Assembly: GCA_965208945.1 (NCBI GenBank)
Contig: OZ242366.1
Location: forward strand, 248,001 to 312,000
DNA length: 64,000 nt
Reading direction: 5' to 3'
Origin: JAPPLB01 sp965208945
Lineage (GTDB): Bacteria > Acidobacteriota > Terriglobia > Bryobacterales > UBA6623
In this document: one piece after another, positions 35,431 through 44,820 of the stretch
How the letters are laid out: each line of letters opens with the position of its first letter
Position numbering within the stretch: the first letter of the stretch is position 1
Position numbers and translations under genes: made by a program
The notes under the pieces: model-generated
Told to the model about the DNA's origin: nothing
Seen by the model: only the letters and a program-made list of their open reading frames with translations
Database searches by the model: none

Positions 35431-36627
35431 ATGGCCATCCAAGTAGTCAAGGAACGCACGCGAGGCTTCATCTGCGTCACGGCACACCCGGAGGGCTGTC
35501 AGCGGCGCGTTGCCGAGCAGGTGGCGGCCATGCGGAAGGCTGCTCCCTCGCCGCTGGAAGGTCCTGGAAGAGTTCTCGTGATCGGCGCTTCCAGCGGCTA
35601 CGGCCTCGCGACGCGAGTCGCTGCTGCATGGGGCTTCGGCGCCAAGACTGTTGGCGTTTTCCGCGAAAGGCCTCCGGAGGGCCGCCGAACGGCTTCGGCC
35701 GGGTACTACAATTCAGCGGCGTTTCACAAGCTCGCCGCGGCGGACGGCCTTTACGCAGGAGCAGTCAACGGCGACGCCTTCTCGGACGATGTCAAGAAAG
35801 AGACGATCCAACTTGTCCGCAAAGAACTCGGCAAGATCGACCTCGTGGTCTATAGCTTGGCGGCTCCTCGACGGACCAACCCGGAAACGGGGGAGACCGC
35901 GCAGTCGGTGCTCAAGCCGATCGGCTATGAATTCACCAGCAAAACGATCGACCTTACCCAGGGCACGGTCACCGAAGTGACTCTTGAACCGGCCGAAGAA
36001 GACGAAATCGTAGCCACCATCGACGTCATGGGGGGCGAAGATTGGCAAGCGTGGATCGATCTGCTGAGCGAAGAGCGATTGCTCACAGAGGGCGCCCGCA
36101 CCTTGGCCTATTCCTATGTCGGCCCGGAATTGACATGGCCGATCTATCGCGATGGAACCATCGGCATGGCCAAGAAGGACCTTGTCCAAACAGGACACCA
36201 GTTGAACGACATGCTGGCTGCTCAATATGGAGGCGGGGCTTGGGTATCGGTGAACAAAGCGGTCGTCACGCAGGCCTCGGCGGCGATTCCCGTAGTGCCT
36301 CTGTACCTCAGCCTGCTGTTCAAGGTGATGAAGGAAAAGGATCTCCACGAAGGCTGCCTGGAACAGATGCGGCGGCTGGCTCTGAATCACTTGACAGCCG
36401 ACAAACCACCACGGGTGGATGAGCAGCGTTTAATACGCCTCGACAACCTGGAGCTGCGCGATGACGTGCAGGATGCCGTCATGGATCTCTGGGAACAAGT
36501 GGACAGCCGAAACCTCAGCAACATCTCCGACTTTGCCGGATTCCGCAAGGAGTTCAGCGGCTTATTCGGCTTTCAAGTAGAAGGCGTTGACTACGATGAA
36601 CCGGTCGAAATCGATGTTCGGCTCTAG
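35431..36627 (+). CDS. fabV: Enoyl-ACP reductase / trans-2-enoyl-CoA reductase FabV
   Basis: A 398-residue enlarged SDR that reduces the trans-2 double bond in fatty acid elongation, an alternative to FabI that is naturally triclosan-tolerant. The cofactor motif is VIGASSGYGLATRVAAAWGF. The FabV active site Y-x8-K is in WPIYRDGTIGMAKKDL, and KPIGYEFTSKTIDL is family-specific. It lies 51 bases after fabG. Its TAG stop codon is created by the left border of a family B repeat. Confidence 0.95.
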   Translation: MAIQVVKERTRGFICVTAHPEGCQRRVAEQVAAMRKAAPSPLEGPGRVLVIGASSGYGLATRVAAAWGFGAKTVGVFRERPPEGRRTASAGYYNSAAFHKLAAADGLYAGAVNGDAFSDDVKKETIQLVRKELGKIDLVVYSLAAPRRTNPETGETAQSVLKPIGYEFTSKTIDLTQGTVTEVTLEPAEEDEIVATIDVMGGEDWQAWIDLLSEERLLTEGARTLAYSYVGPELTWPIYRDGTIGMAKKDLVQTGHQLNDMLAAQYGGGAWVSVNKAVVTQASAAIPVVPLYLSLLFKVMKEKDLHEGCLEQMRRLALNHLTADKPPRVDEQRLIRLDNLELRDDVQDAVMDLWEQVDSRNLSNISDFAGFRKEFSGLFGFQVEGVDYDEPVEIDVRL

Positions 36628-36890
36628 CAGCCCGTGTCAAAAGTCACGCGGGCGGCGTTACGCGCCCCGAGGCCGATGGCATAACGCCTTGGCGTTCCAG
36701 GAACGTGGCGCCGCGCTTTCCACGCAGCCGAGCGGGAGTGGCGCGTAACCCTTTGGGCGACGGACATTTGCAGTCGTCGGCTTTGTCGTTCGTCGGAGGA
36801 GATCACCCGGATCGCCATCCTCCTCACTCCGCGCCGAGCGACCGCAGGAGCCCGCCGCGCCTTCCACGGGACTTTTGACACGGGCTGCTA
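36625..36890 (+). repeat. Family B palindrome-ended repeat, copy 1
   Basis: A 266-base element with perfect inverted ends: TAGCAGCCCGTGTCAAAAGT at the left and its exact complement at the right, bordered by TA. It begins on the fabV stop codon, and its right-hand TA is shared with the family A element that follows. A minus-strand frame of 85 codons is open across it (also in copy 2) but resembles no protein I know. It is about 88% identical to 46595-46856 by eye. Confidence 0.88.
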
Positions 36891-37132
36891 GCCTTCCTTT
36901 CTCACCACCCGACGGCCGAAGCACGCGAGAAAAAGGCCGTGATTCGTGTCTCGTGTCTCGTGTCTCGTGAAAACCTTTGGTTGGGGGCTTGATTTGCTCC
37001 AGAAGAAATGTCTGACGGCCGGTGAACCGTAAAGTACGCTTGCGCGCGCCTTTTTCCTCCATCCGACTCGCGCCTCGTCCTGACGGCCCTCTCAAGCACT
37101 TCACCTCGCCACGTGGTGAGAAATGCAGGTTA
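36889..37132 (-). repeat. Family A MITE-like repeat (type A2, CGTG-rich centre)
   Basis: The ends are those of family A (left TTCCTTTCTCACCAC, right perfect). The centre differs: several near-tandem copies of a 7-base unit (TCGTGTC type, about 36940-36970), then GATTTGCTCCAGAAGAAATGTCTGAC-like sequence and GGTGAACCGTAAA. It lacks the full IS target. It directly abuts family B, sharing one TA. Confidence 0.88.
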
Positions 37133-37199
37133 GAAAGGCAGGCCAGGTTGACTCCTTCTTCAAGCGTATGCGCATCCTGAGGCCTCCTACAATGGAAGC

Positions 37200-38660
37200 G
37201 TGCTTGAAGAAGTCACACGCTGGATCAGAAGGCACGGCATGCTCTCGCCGGGAGATCGTGTCGCGGTCGCGGTTTCCGGCGGGCCGGATTCCGTCGCGTT
37301 ACTACATGCGCTGGCTGCCCTCGCCCCGGAATTGGGCATCCGGCTGGCCGTCGCCCACTTCAATCACCAACTGCGCGGCGACGAATCTGACGAAGACGAG
37401 CAGTTCGTTGCGGCACTCAGCGCTCGTCTGGGACTGCAGTTCTACAGCAAGTCTTTCGACGTGAAGGGGTTCGCTGACATTCATGGCGAAAACCTGGAGC
37501 AAGCGGCGAGGAACTACCGATATCAGTGGTTTACCCAATTGATCCAAGACACCGAGATCAATAAGGTGGCCGTAGGTCACACGCTCTCGGATCAAGCAGA
37601 AACGGTCCTGCTCCGGCTCTTTCGCGGTTCCGGTTCAGCGGGACTCGCAGGAGTGCTGCCTGTGCGTGCCGACGGCATTGTTCGTCCTTTGCTGGGTGTG
37701 ACCCGAGAGCAGGCCCGGCGTTTTCTGGAAGAACGCTCCATCCAGTGGCGGGAAGACGCGAGCAACCTCGACCCGAGACATGATCGCAACCGCCTGCGCC
37801 ACGAGTTGATGCCCCTGTTGCAACGAGAATGGAACCCCAATCTACCGGCAGTTCTGGCCCGGACGGCGGAGTGGGCTGTCGATGAAGAGGCGTACTGGGA
37901 ACAAGCACTTTCCGCGACAGCCTCGCAGGTGATGGAGCGGCGGTCCGGGAGCCTGGAATTATCGCTCGAGCGATGGAGCGCTCTTCCGGCGGCAATGGCC
38001 CGGCGCGTTCTTCGTCATGCGATCGAGGCGGCTCGCGGCACGCTGCAAGGGATCGGCTGGGATCATATCGAGCAACTGCGCGCCCTGGCCGGGAAGAACC
38101 GCAGTGGAGAAATCCACATCCCTGGGCTGATCGCGGTTCGCTCGTTCGATACGATCCGCCTTGAGCCCGCTCTCTCGGAGAACCGTATTCGAGAGTTTGA
38201 CTTCGCCATCCAACCGCCGGCAACCGTACCCCTGCCGGGCGGAAAAACCAAGCTGGTTCTTCGGGTCGCCGACCGGCGCGATGCAGACCGGGGGTATAAT
38301 GATCAGAGATCTGAAACTCTTGATTGGGAGAGAGTTCCGAGGCCCTTGCGGTTGCGCAGTTGGCGTCCGGGGGATTGTTATCGTCCTCAGGGGCGGCTGA
38401 GTTCCAAGAAGCTGAAGGCCCTTTTCCAGGAAAGCCGCACGCCCGTATGGGAGCGTGTCGGGTGGCCGGTTCTGACTGTGCCTGGAATAGCGACGGCGGA
38501 AGTCGAACATCCGGATCGCATTGTCTGGACTCGCCGTTTCGGGGTGGCGGAAGACTGCAAGCCCCGCGACGATAGCCGCTGTTGGTTGCATATCAGTGAG
38601 ATCGATCAAGACGGTTCGACCGTGTCGAAGAACCGAAAGGGCCGCGCGAGCGTCAAATGA
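37200..38660 (+). CDS. tilS: tRNA(Ile)-lysidine synthetase
   Basis: TilS changes C34 of the CAU-anticodon tRNA-Ile to lysidine, an essential step for decoding AUA. The 486-residue protein has the PP-loop AVSGGPDSVALLHAL (about residues 24-38), VAHFNHQLRGDESDEDE and VGHTLSDQAETVLLRLFRGSG in the N-terminal ATPase domain. The C-terminal domain has LRLRSWRPGDCYRPQGR, the tRNA acceptor-binding module. The GTG start at 37200 is the first possible before conserved sequence. ftsH follows 44 bases downstream, a common pairing. Confidence 0.95.
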   Translation: MLEEVTRWIRRHGMLSPGDRVAVAVSGGPDSVALLHALAALAPELGIRLAVAHFNHQLRGDESDEDEQFVAALSARLGLQFYSKSFDVKGFADIHGENLEQAARNYRYQWFTQLIQDTEINKVAVGHTLSDQAETVLLRLFRGSGSAGLAGVLPVRADGIVRPLLGVTREQARRFLEERSIQWREDASNLDPRHDRNRLRHELMPLLQREWNPNLPAVLARTAEWAVDEEAYWEQALSATASQVMERRSGSLELSLERWSALPAAMARRVLRHAIEAARGTLQGIGWDHIEQLRALAGKNRSGEIHIPGLIAVRSFDTIRLEPALSENRIREFDFAIQPPATVPLPGGKTKLVLRVADRRDADRGYNDQRSETLDWERVPRPLRLRSWRPGDCYRPQGRLSSKKLKALFQESRTPVWERVGWPVLTVPGIATAEVEHPDRIVWTRRFGVAEDCKPRDDSRCWLHISEIDQDGSTVSKNRKGRASVK

Positions 38661-38704
38661 AACAGGAGTCCAGTGCTGGCGGGGGTTGAGAGGGCAGCAG
38701 CAAC

Positions 38705-40624
38705 GTGAATTCAACAGTCAAGACAGCCATCTTCTGGGTCGTGATGCTTTGTACGGCGATCCTTCTCTGGAGAGTTGTTCAGACCGGCAGCAGCGTCCGA
38801 GAGAAAGAGATCAGCTACTCGGAGTTCCGCAAAGAAGTGCTGTCGAAAAACGTCGAGAGCGTCAAGATCACCAACGGGAATCAGGCCTCGGGCAAACTCA
38901 AGGGCGACGGATCACAAGTGAAGACGACACTGCCCTCGGACTATCCGGGCATTATCGAAGATCTCGAGGCCAGCGGCGCGATCATCGAGCTTGAACGATC
39001 GAGCACGCCAGCGTGGCTGCAATTCCTGATCAACGCTTCTCCTTTCATCCTGCTGTTCGGCTTCTGGATCTTCATGATGCGGCAGATGCAGGCCGGTGGA
39101 AACAAGGCGCTGAGTTTCGGCAAGAGCCGGGCGCGCCTGCTCACCAGTCAGCAGAAGAAAATCACGTTCAAGGACGTAGCGGGCGTCGAGGAAGCCAAGG
39201 AAGAGCTTCAGGAAATTATCGAGTTTCTGCGCGAGCCCCAAAAATTCCAGAAACTCGGCGGACGGATTCCGAAGGGCGTATTGCTCGTCGGACCACCAGG
39301 AACCGGCAAGACGCTGCTGGCTCGCGCCGTCGCGGGAGAAGCCAACGCCCCGTTCTTCTCGATTTCCGGTTCGGACTTCGTCGAGATGTTCGTCGGGGTC
39401 GGCGCAAGCCGCGTTCGAGACCTCTTCGAACAAGGGAAGAAAAATGCTCCCTGCATCATCTTCGTTGACGAGATCGACGCCGTTGGCCGTCACCGCGGCG
39501 CCGGCTTGGGCGGCGGTCATGATGAGCGCGAGCAGACGCTCAACCAGTTACTTGTCGAGATGGACGGCTTCGATTCCAACGAGGGCGTGATTCTGATTGC
39601 CGCCACGAACCGGCCCGACGTGCTCGACCCGGCGCTACTGCGCCCCGGACGTTTCGACCGACGCGTTGTGGTGAATCGTCCTGACGTGCGCGGCCGCGAA
39701 GGCATTCTGCAGGTCCACACCCACAAGGTTCCGCTGGCAAAGAACGTCGATTTGCTGGTTCTTGCGCGTGGGACGCCGGGCTTCTCCGGCGCGGACCTTG
39801 CCAATCTGGTCAATGAAGGCGCCTTGTTTGCGGCTCGCCAAAACCGCAAGGTCGTCACGATGAACGATTTCGAGTTGGCCAAGGACAAGGTCTTGATGGG
39901 CGCCGAGCGGCGTTCGATGATCCTGACGGACGAAGAGAAACGGACGACCGCCTACCACGAGGCAGGCCATGCTCTCGTAGCCGCGCTGATCCCGGAGGCG
40001 GACCCGTTGCACAAAGTGACGATCATCCCGCGGGGATCCGCTCTCGGCGTCACGATGCAGTTGCCGCTTGATGACAAGCACACCTACAAGAAAGACTTTC
40101 TCAAGGCACGGCTCGCCATCCTCATGGGCGGCAGAATCGCCGAGGAGATGTTTCTCGATTTCATGACCACCGGGGCCGGGAACGATATCGAGCAGGCTAC
40201 GGCCATGGCGCGTCAGATGGTCTGTGAGTGGGGCATGAGTTCGATGGGTCCGCTCACTTTCGGCAAAAAAGAGGAGCAGATCTTTCTCGGGCGCGAGATC
40301 TCGCAGCACCGTGACTACAGTGAAGCAACAGCCATCCGGATCGATGCTGAAGTGAGCAACCTCGTCAAAGAAGGCTACGATCAGGCGAAGCAGCACATCA
40401 CCGATAATGCCGATGTGCTGGTCAGCATCGCGGAAGCCTTGCTTGAGCGGGAAGTGCTGGACGCGAAGGAAATCCAGATCCTGATCGACGGCGGAGAGCT
40501 ACCCACGTTCGCCGGCACGGAAAGTCCAGAAGGTATCGACGCAGACAAACAACAGGTGATTCGGCCCGAGACCCCCAACCGAGTGCCCGGCTTATCGGAA
40601 GGCGAGCAGCCTTCTCCGGCTTGA
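38705..40624 (+). CDS. ftsH: ATP-dependent zinc metalloprotease FtsH
   Basis: The membrane AAA+ protease, 639 residues with a GTG start. Transmembrane segments are at about 6-24 and 101-122, with a periplasmic loop between. The AAA domain has GPPGTGKT (about 196), IIFVDEIDAVGRHRG and the SRH arginines (LLRPGRFDRR). The protease zinc site is HEAGH (about 418-422). It degrades membrane and regulatory proteins. The C-terminal Glu/Pro tail is not conserved. It is downstream of tilS, as in many bacteria. Confidence 0.98.
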   Translation: MNSTVKTAIFWVVMLCTAILLWRVVQTGSSVREKEISYSEFRKEVLSKNVESVKITNGNQASGKLKGDGSQVKTTLPSDYPGIIEDLEASGAIIELERSSTPAWLQFLINASPFILLFGFWIFMMRQMQAGGNKALSFGKSRARLLTSQQKKITFKDVAGVEEAKEELQEIIEFLREPQKFQKLGGRIPKGVLLVGPPGTGKTLLARAVAGEANAPFFSISGSDFVEMFVGVGASRVRDLFEQGKKNAPCIIFVDEIDAVGRHRGAGLGGGHDEREQTLNQLLVEMDGFDSNEGVILIAATNRPDVLDPALLRPGRFDRRVVVNRPDVRGREGILQVHTHKVPLAKNVDLLVLARGTPGFSGADLANLVNEGALFAARQNRKVVTMNDFELAKDKVLMGAERRSMILTDEEKRTTAYHEAGHALVAALIPEADPLHKVTIIPRGSALGVTMQLPLDDKHTYKKDFLKARLAILMGGRIAEEMFLDFMTTGAGNDIEQATAMARQMVCEWGMSSMGPLTFGKKEEQIFLGREISQHRDYSEATAIRIDAEVSNLVKEGYDQAKQHITDNADVLVSIAEALLEREVLDAKEIQILIDGGELPTFAGTESPEGIDADKQQVIRPETPNRVPGLSEGEQPSPA

Positions 40625-40737
40625 TCCACATTCGAGACCTGCCTCTCGCTCCTCACCGATCATGCGCCCAACGGTTCGGTGAGAGGAGGCTCCGCTTGAC
40701 CAGCATTGCTACGGAAGCAGTGCGCCGAGACAAAGCT

Positions 40738-40912
40738 TAGCCTGCATTTCTCACAACCCGACGGTCGAAGCACGCGAAAAAAAGCCGTGATTCGTGTTTC
40801 GTGTCTCGTGATTCGTGAAAACCATTGGTGGGGACCTGATTCGCTCCAGAAGAAATACCTGACGGCCCTCTCACGCACTTCGCCTCGCCGCGTGGTGAGA
40901 TATGCAGGCTTA
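40738..40912 (-). repeat. Family A MITE-like repeat (type A2, short)
   Basis: Both ends are present, with one mismatch each (TCTCACAAC; GAGATATGCAGG). The centre is the CGTG-rich type (GATTCGTGTTTCGTGTCTCG) followed by the GATTCGCTCCAGAAGAAATA segment. No IS target is present. It lies 113 bases after ftsH. The remaining stretches 40625-40737 and 40913-41119 hold nothing recognised. Confidence 0.88.
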
Positions 40913-41119
40913 TTCTTCTCAGCCAAAAGACACGAAGGGATGAGAAAAGCAGACCGTCGATCGAATCTGCCCGCGTTACGCTCAGGAAGACGACTTCGAC
41001 AAGCGGATCGGGAGCATCTTCGCCTCTCGCAAGTCTCAGAAATTTTGACGTCTGGGCGAGATTACACTCGGGGCATCTGACCACGAACCAAGCGGCGGTT
41101 TCGAGAACGCCGCGCCTTT

Positions 41120-42091
41120 TCATTTCGCCGTCAGATAGTGGAGACTGAAGAGGCCCTGCGGGTCGGTCCAGACTTTGACAGGCTCAAACCCGCTTTGCTT
41201 CGCGAGGCACTGGAACTCGCCGATGCTGAATTTATAGGAGTTTTCGGTGTGAATCGTCTCGCTCTTGACGAAGCGAATCGAGGCGCCGTTCAGAGATACG
41301 ACCTGGGGTTTCAGACTGACGATGTGCATCTCGATTCGTCCGTGCTCGGTGTTGTAGAAAGCGCGGTGAGAGAACGCCGAGAGATCGAAGTCGGCGTCGA
41401 ACTCCTGGTTGATACGCTCGAGCAGGTTCAGATTAAAAGCCGCGGTGACCTGCTCGGAATCGTTGTAGGCGGCATGGAGCAGTTTCTCATCCTTCTTGAG
41501 ATCGACGCCAATGAGCAGAGAACCGCCGGTCCCGATCTGGCGCGCCGTGTTGGCCAGGAACGAGACAGCCTGGCCGGGGCTGAAGTTGCCGATCGTGGAG
41601 CCTGGGAAGAAGACCAGCTTATTCTGCGGCGTTCCCCGCTTGGGCGTAGGCAGAGGGAACGGAGTCGAGTAGTCGGCGCACACTGCGATAACTTCGAGCC
41701 GGGGGTAGGACCCGGCCAGTTGTTCGCAAGACTCGACAAGATGTTGTCTGGAAATATCGATCGCGACATAGGTCACGTCTCCCTGCAAGGCGTCCAGGAG
41801 GATGCCCACTTTATTGCTGCTGCCACTGCCGTACTCGATCAGCAGCGAGTCGCAGCCGACGAGATCGGCGATCTCCCCGGCACAGTTCCTCAGGATCGCG
41901 ATCTCCGTTCGGGTGGCATAGTACTCGCTCAGCCGGGTAATTCGCTCAAACAGCTCCGAGCCGCGCTTGTCGTAGAAAAACTTGGGGGGGATCCACTTCG
42001 GCTCGTCGGTGAGGCCTCGGAGCACTACTTCAAGGAAATCATTCGCCTTCGTGTGGTGATCGTGGAACTCGATACCATCGAAGCGGTCCAT
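41120..42091 (-). CDS. egtD: L-histidine N-alpha-methyltransferase EgtD
   Basis: EgtD trimethylates histidine to hercynine, the first step of ergothioneine synthesis. From the ATG at 42091 the protein has 323 residues, normal for the family; the longer frame runs back through the egtB end. Seen are KWIPPKFFYDKRGSELFE, the SAM-binding IEYGSGSSNKVGILLDAL and LVFFPGSTIGNFSP, and the C-terminal TENSYKFSIGEF. It lies 31 bases downstream of egtB. EgtB-EgtD plus a C-S lyase suffices in many bacteria; no lyase gene is seen here. Confidence 0.95.
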   Translation of the reverse strand: MDRFDGIEFHDHHTKANDFLEVVLRGLTDEPKWIPPKFFYDKRGSELFERITRLSEYYATRTEIAILRNCAGEIADLVGCDSLLIEYGSGSSNKVGILLDALQGDVTYVAIDISRQHLVESCEQLAGSYPRLEVIAVCADYSTPFPLPTPKRGTPQNKLVFFPGSTIGNFSPGQAVSFLANTARQIGTGGSLLIGVDLKKDEKLLHAAYNDSEQVTAAFNLNLLERINQEFDADFDLSAFSHRAFYNTEHGRIEMHIVSLKPQVVSLNGASIRFVKSETIHTENSYKFSIGEFQCLAKQSGFEPVKVWTDPQGLFSLHYLTAK

Positions 42092-42122
42092 AGGCTTCAG
42101 GGATATGCAAGCAGGCGGGGCG

Positions 42123-43412
42123 TCAGTCGGAGGCGAGTCGGATGCCGGAAAACTGCCAGCGCGCATCGGCCGGAAAGAAGTTGCGATACGTGGATCGAAT
42201 ATGACGACGCGACGTGGCGCATGAACCTCCCCGCAGCACGTATTGGTTGCACATGAACTTGCCGTTGTATTCGCCGACCGCTCCCTCGGCGGGCTGAAAT
42301 CCCGGGTACGCCGAATAGGAGCTCCGTGTCCATTCCCAGACATCACCGAAGAACTGCCGGGACTCCTCTTCCGGCGGTGCAGGGTGCAAGCGGCCCGACT
42401 CATGGAAGTTGCCGTCCAAAGCTTCCGAGGATGCGGTGCATTCCCATTCAACCTCGGTCGGGAGACGCATGCCGCGCCAGTGGGCGAAGGCGTCGGCTTC
42501 GAAATAGCTGACGTGGCATACCGGTTCCTCCTCGCGGACCTCGCGCATTCCCGAGAGCGTCATCACAGACCATCGATTGTCTGCCTTCTCCCAATACAGC
42601 GGCGCTCGCCAGCCATGCTCCTGGACGGCGGCCCAGCCTTCGGAGAGCCAATACCTTGCGTCCCGGTAACCTCCGGCCTTGATGAACTCAAGGTATTCTC
42701 CATTGGTGACCAAATGCGAGGCGAGGCGGTGAGGTTGGACATATACGAGGTGACGAGGGCCTTCGTTGTCGAAGTGGAAACCTGAGCCCCCGAACCCGAT
42801 CTCGGTGATCCCGCCCGCGGATGTGATCCAATCGCGCTGCGGCTCTCGGGAATGAACGAGGGGTACGCCGGGAGAGTACACCGGCCGCAAAGGGTTCTCC
42901 GCGAGGATGTGCTTGATGTCGGTTATCAGAAGCTCCTGGTGCTGTTCTTCGTGATTGATGCCGAGGTCAACCAAGGGGCCGATTCGATGCCAAAGCGCAT
43001 CGTCGGCCTGCTCGATGAGCTGTCCCATGTGGCGGTCGACATGCGTCCGGTAGTCGTAGACCTCTTTCACCGTTGGACGTGACAGCAAACCGCGCCGGGG
43101 CCGCGGATGCCGTTCTCCGACGGCTTCGTAATACGAATTAAAGAGAAAGCTGTACTGCGGATGGAAACTCTCGTAGCCGGCTAAATGGGGTTCCAGAAGA
43201 AACGTCTCGAAAAACCAGGTCGTATGAGCCAGATGCCACTTGGGCGGACTGACGTCATCCATTGTCTGGATCACGTAGTCTTCAGTCTCCAGCGGCAAGC
43301 AGATGGCGTTCGAGTTTCTTCGTACATTGCGGAAAACATCGAGGAAGTCTCGTCGAGAGGCCGGCGAGAAAAATCCGGGATGTACCTCGGTTTCGACTAC
43401 AGGAGGGGTCAT
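42123..43412 (-). CDS. egtB: Ergothioneine biosynthesis sulfoxide synthase EgtB
   Basis: A non-heme iron enzyme that joins hercynine to a thiol (gamma-glutamylcysteine or cysteine) as a sulfoxide. The 429-residue protein has an N-terminal DinB-like domain with the three iron histidines (H63 in WHLAHTTWFFE, H154 and H158 in NHEEQHQELL). A C-terminal FGE-sulfatase domain follows (WRGMRLPTEVEWE, DVWEWTRSSY, YVLRGGSCATSRRHIRSTYRNF). It is first of a two-gene operon with egtD. The start is ATG at 43412. Confidence 0.95.
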   Translation of the reverse strand: MTPPVVETEVHPGFFSPASRRDFLDVFRNVRRNSNAICLPLETEDYVIQTMDDVSPPKWHLAHTTWFFETFLLEPHLAGYESFHPQYSFLFNSYYEAVGERHPRPRRGLLSRPTVKEVYDYRTHVDRHMGQLIEQADDALWHRIGPLVDLGINHEEQHQELLITDIKHILAENPLRPVYSPGVPLVHSREPQRDWITSAGGITEIGFGGSGFHFDNEGPRHLVYVQPHRLASHLVTNGEYLEFIKAGGYRDARYWLSEGWAAVQEHGWRAPLYWEKADNRWSVMTLSGMREVREEEPVCHVSYFEADAFAHWRGMRLPTEVEWECTASSEALDGNFHESGRLHPAPPEEESRQFFGDVWEWTRSSYSAYPGFQPAEGAVGEYNGKFMCNQYVLRGGSCATSRRHIRSTYRNFFPADARWQFSGIRLASD

Positions 43413-43573
43413 GGGGCAGCCGAGTCAGGCGAGCCCACTATCTTAACGGACCGTTCAAACAGATCATGTGCGGAGCAAACCAGCAGGACGTTTACTGCAT
43501 TCGCATGCGATGGACACGCGCAGCCGAGAGGGCGATCAAAGCAGCTTGGACAGGCCGATTGAACCTGCTTCGC

Positions 43574-43766
43574 TAACCTGCATTTCTCACCACCCGACGG
43601 TCGAAGCACGCGATACGACCGCCAGGAATTCGTTGCGCTTGCTTGCCGTGCTCAACGTACTGTTCAAGTACGCCTGCGCGCGCCTTTTCCCTCCGTCCGG
43701 CTCGCGCCTCGTCCTGACGGCCCTCTCACGCACTTCGCCTCGCCACGTGGTGAGAAATGCAGGCTA
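43574..43766 (-). repeat. Family A MITE-like repeat (type A1)
   Basis: Complete copy, perfect inverted ends bordered by TA, intact IS target (CGTACTGTTCAAGTACGCC). It ends within five bases of the next start codon and lies in the divergent gap between egtB and the CPBP gene. The part 43413-43573 holds nothing recognised. Confidence 0.93.
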
Positions 43767-43770
43767 AGAT

Positions 43771-44820
43771 GTGTGCTTGCCCGAAACCCCGCAACCAATC
43801 CAGACCCAGTCTCTCCGAGCGTTCTGGATAACTCTCATCCTGCTGAACGCTGGGCTTGTCATTGGAGGCTCGGTCGGCGCCGATCGCCTGGGGGTGTCCG
43901 CCGGCTTGGCCGTTCCGATCGTAGCAGCATTTTTTCTCCATATTTCGATGTATCTAGTCGCGGTCTTCCCTGAGGCACGCGCCCGTTTGGAAGCTCGATT
44001 GCCGACGAAGGTACTGGCCGGCTGTCTTGTCGCCGTGTCGGTCGTTCCCTACCTGGTCTACTCTCTCCCGACCGGCGTCTTTTCGGTGGAGTCATTGGCG
44101 AGGCTGCTCGCTTTCTGCATTGCGGCAGCCTACCTATTTGTCTGGTTTCCACCGAGGGGACATCGCTTCCAATGGCAGGACATTGTGGTTCTTCTGCTGC
44201 TCGCGTATCCGATGGTTGGCGGAGTAAGCGACATGTTCCAGGAAATCTACCGGTCGCCGGGAGGGAACGTCCCGGAGGACGTGTATGTACTGGGCAAGGT
44301 GATGCTGATTCCACTCGGGGCGATCATCTATCTCTCCCTACGCCGCCTTGAGGGCGCGAACTTCCAGCTCCGGATATCGGCGAGAGATTTCGAGGTGGGA
44401 GTAAAGAACTACCTGTTGTTTCTTCCGATCGGCATACCGCTGACACTTGGAATCGGATTTGCCAAATGGGCGCCGTACGAGTTCGATTCCTGGAGTGACC
44501 CACTTGCCGCACTCGCCCGCATTGTGGGGTTGTACGCGGCTGTCTCTCTAGCCGAGGAACTGTATTTTCGGGGAATCCTTCAGAATCTACTCTCGGCAAC
44601 TTGGGGCCGGCCTCGATGGGGGCAGTTCACGGCGAGCGTGTTATTCGGGGTAGCCCACATCTCATCACGCGGGTTTCCCAACTGGCGCTATGCCCTCGCA
44701 GCGGCTTTCGCCGGTTGGTTTTACGGCAGGGCGTACAACGCCGATCGAAGCGTCGTCGCGGCGGCGGTGACGCACACCCTCGTTGCGGGTACGCACGCGT
44801 TCATCTTTCCGCCCGTCTGA
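43771..44820 (+). CDS. CPBP family intramembrane glutamic endopeptidase
   Basis: A 349-residue polytopic membrane protein with about eight hydrophobic segments. The CPBP (Abi) active-site motifs are all in the C-terminal third: EELYFRG (E262, E263, R267), FGVAHIS (His about 295) and the final VTHTLVAG. The family includes Rce1-like prenyl-protein proteases and bacteriocin self-immunity proteins; the target here is unknown. The start is uncertain (GTG at 43771 or slightly downstream), because the upstream DNA is a family A repeat. Confidence 0.87.
   Translation: MCLPETPQPIQTQSLRAFWITLILLNAGLVIGGSVGADRLGVSAGLAVPIVAAFFLHISMYLVAVFPEARARLEARLPTKVLAGCLVAVSVVPYLVYSLPTGVFSVESLARLLAFCIAAAYLFVWFPPRGHRFQWQDIVVLLLLAYPMVGGVSDMFQEIYRSPGGNVPEDVYVLGKVMLIPLGAIIYLSLRRLEGANFQLRISARDFEVGVKNYLLFLPIGIPLTLGIGFAKWAPYEFDSWSDPLAALARIVGLYAAVSLAEELYFRGILQNLLSATWGRPRWGQFTASVLFGVAHISSRGFPNWRYALAAAFAGWFYGRAYNADRSVVAAAVTHTLVAGTHAFIFPPV

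Noticed and set aside
36624..36881. 85-codon minus-strand frame in family B as a gene
   Set aside because: Open in both copies, but Arg-rich, unlike any known protein, and with only two copies to compare; kept as a remark in the repeat entry only.
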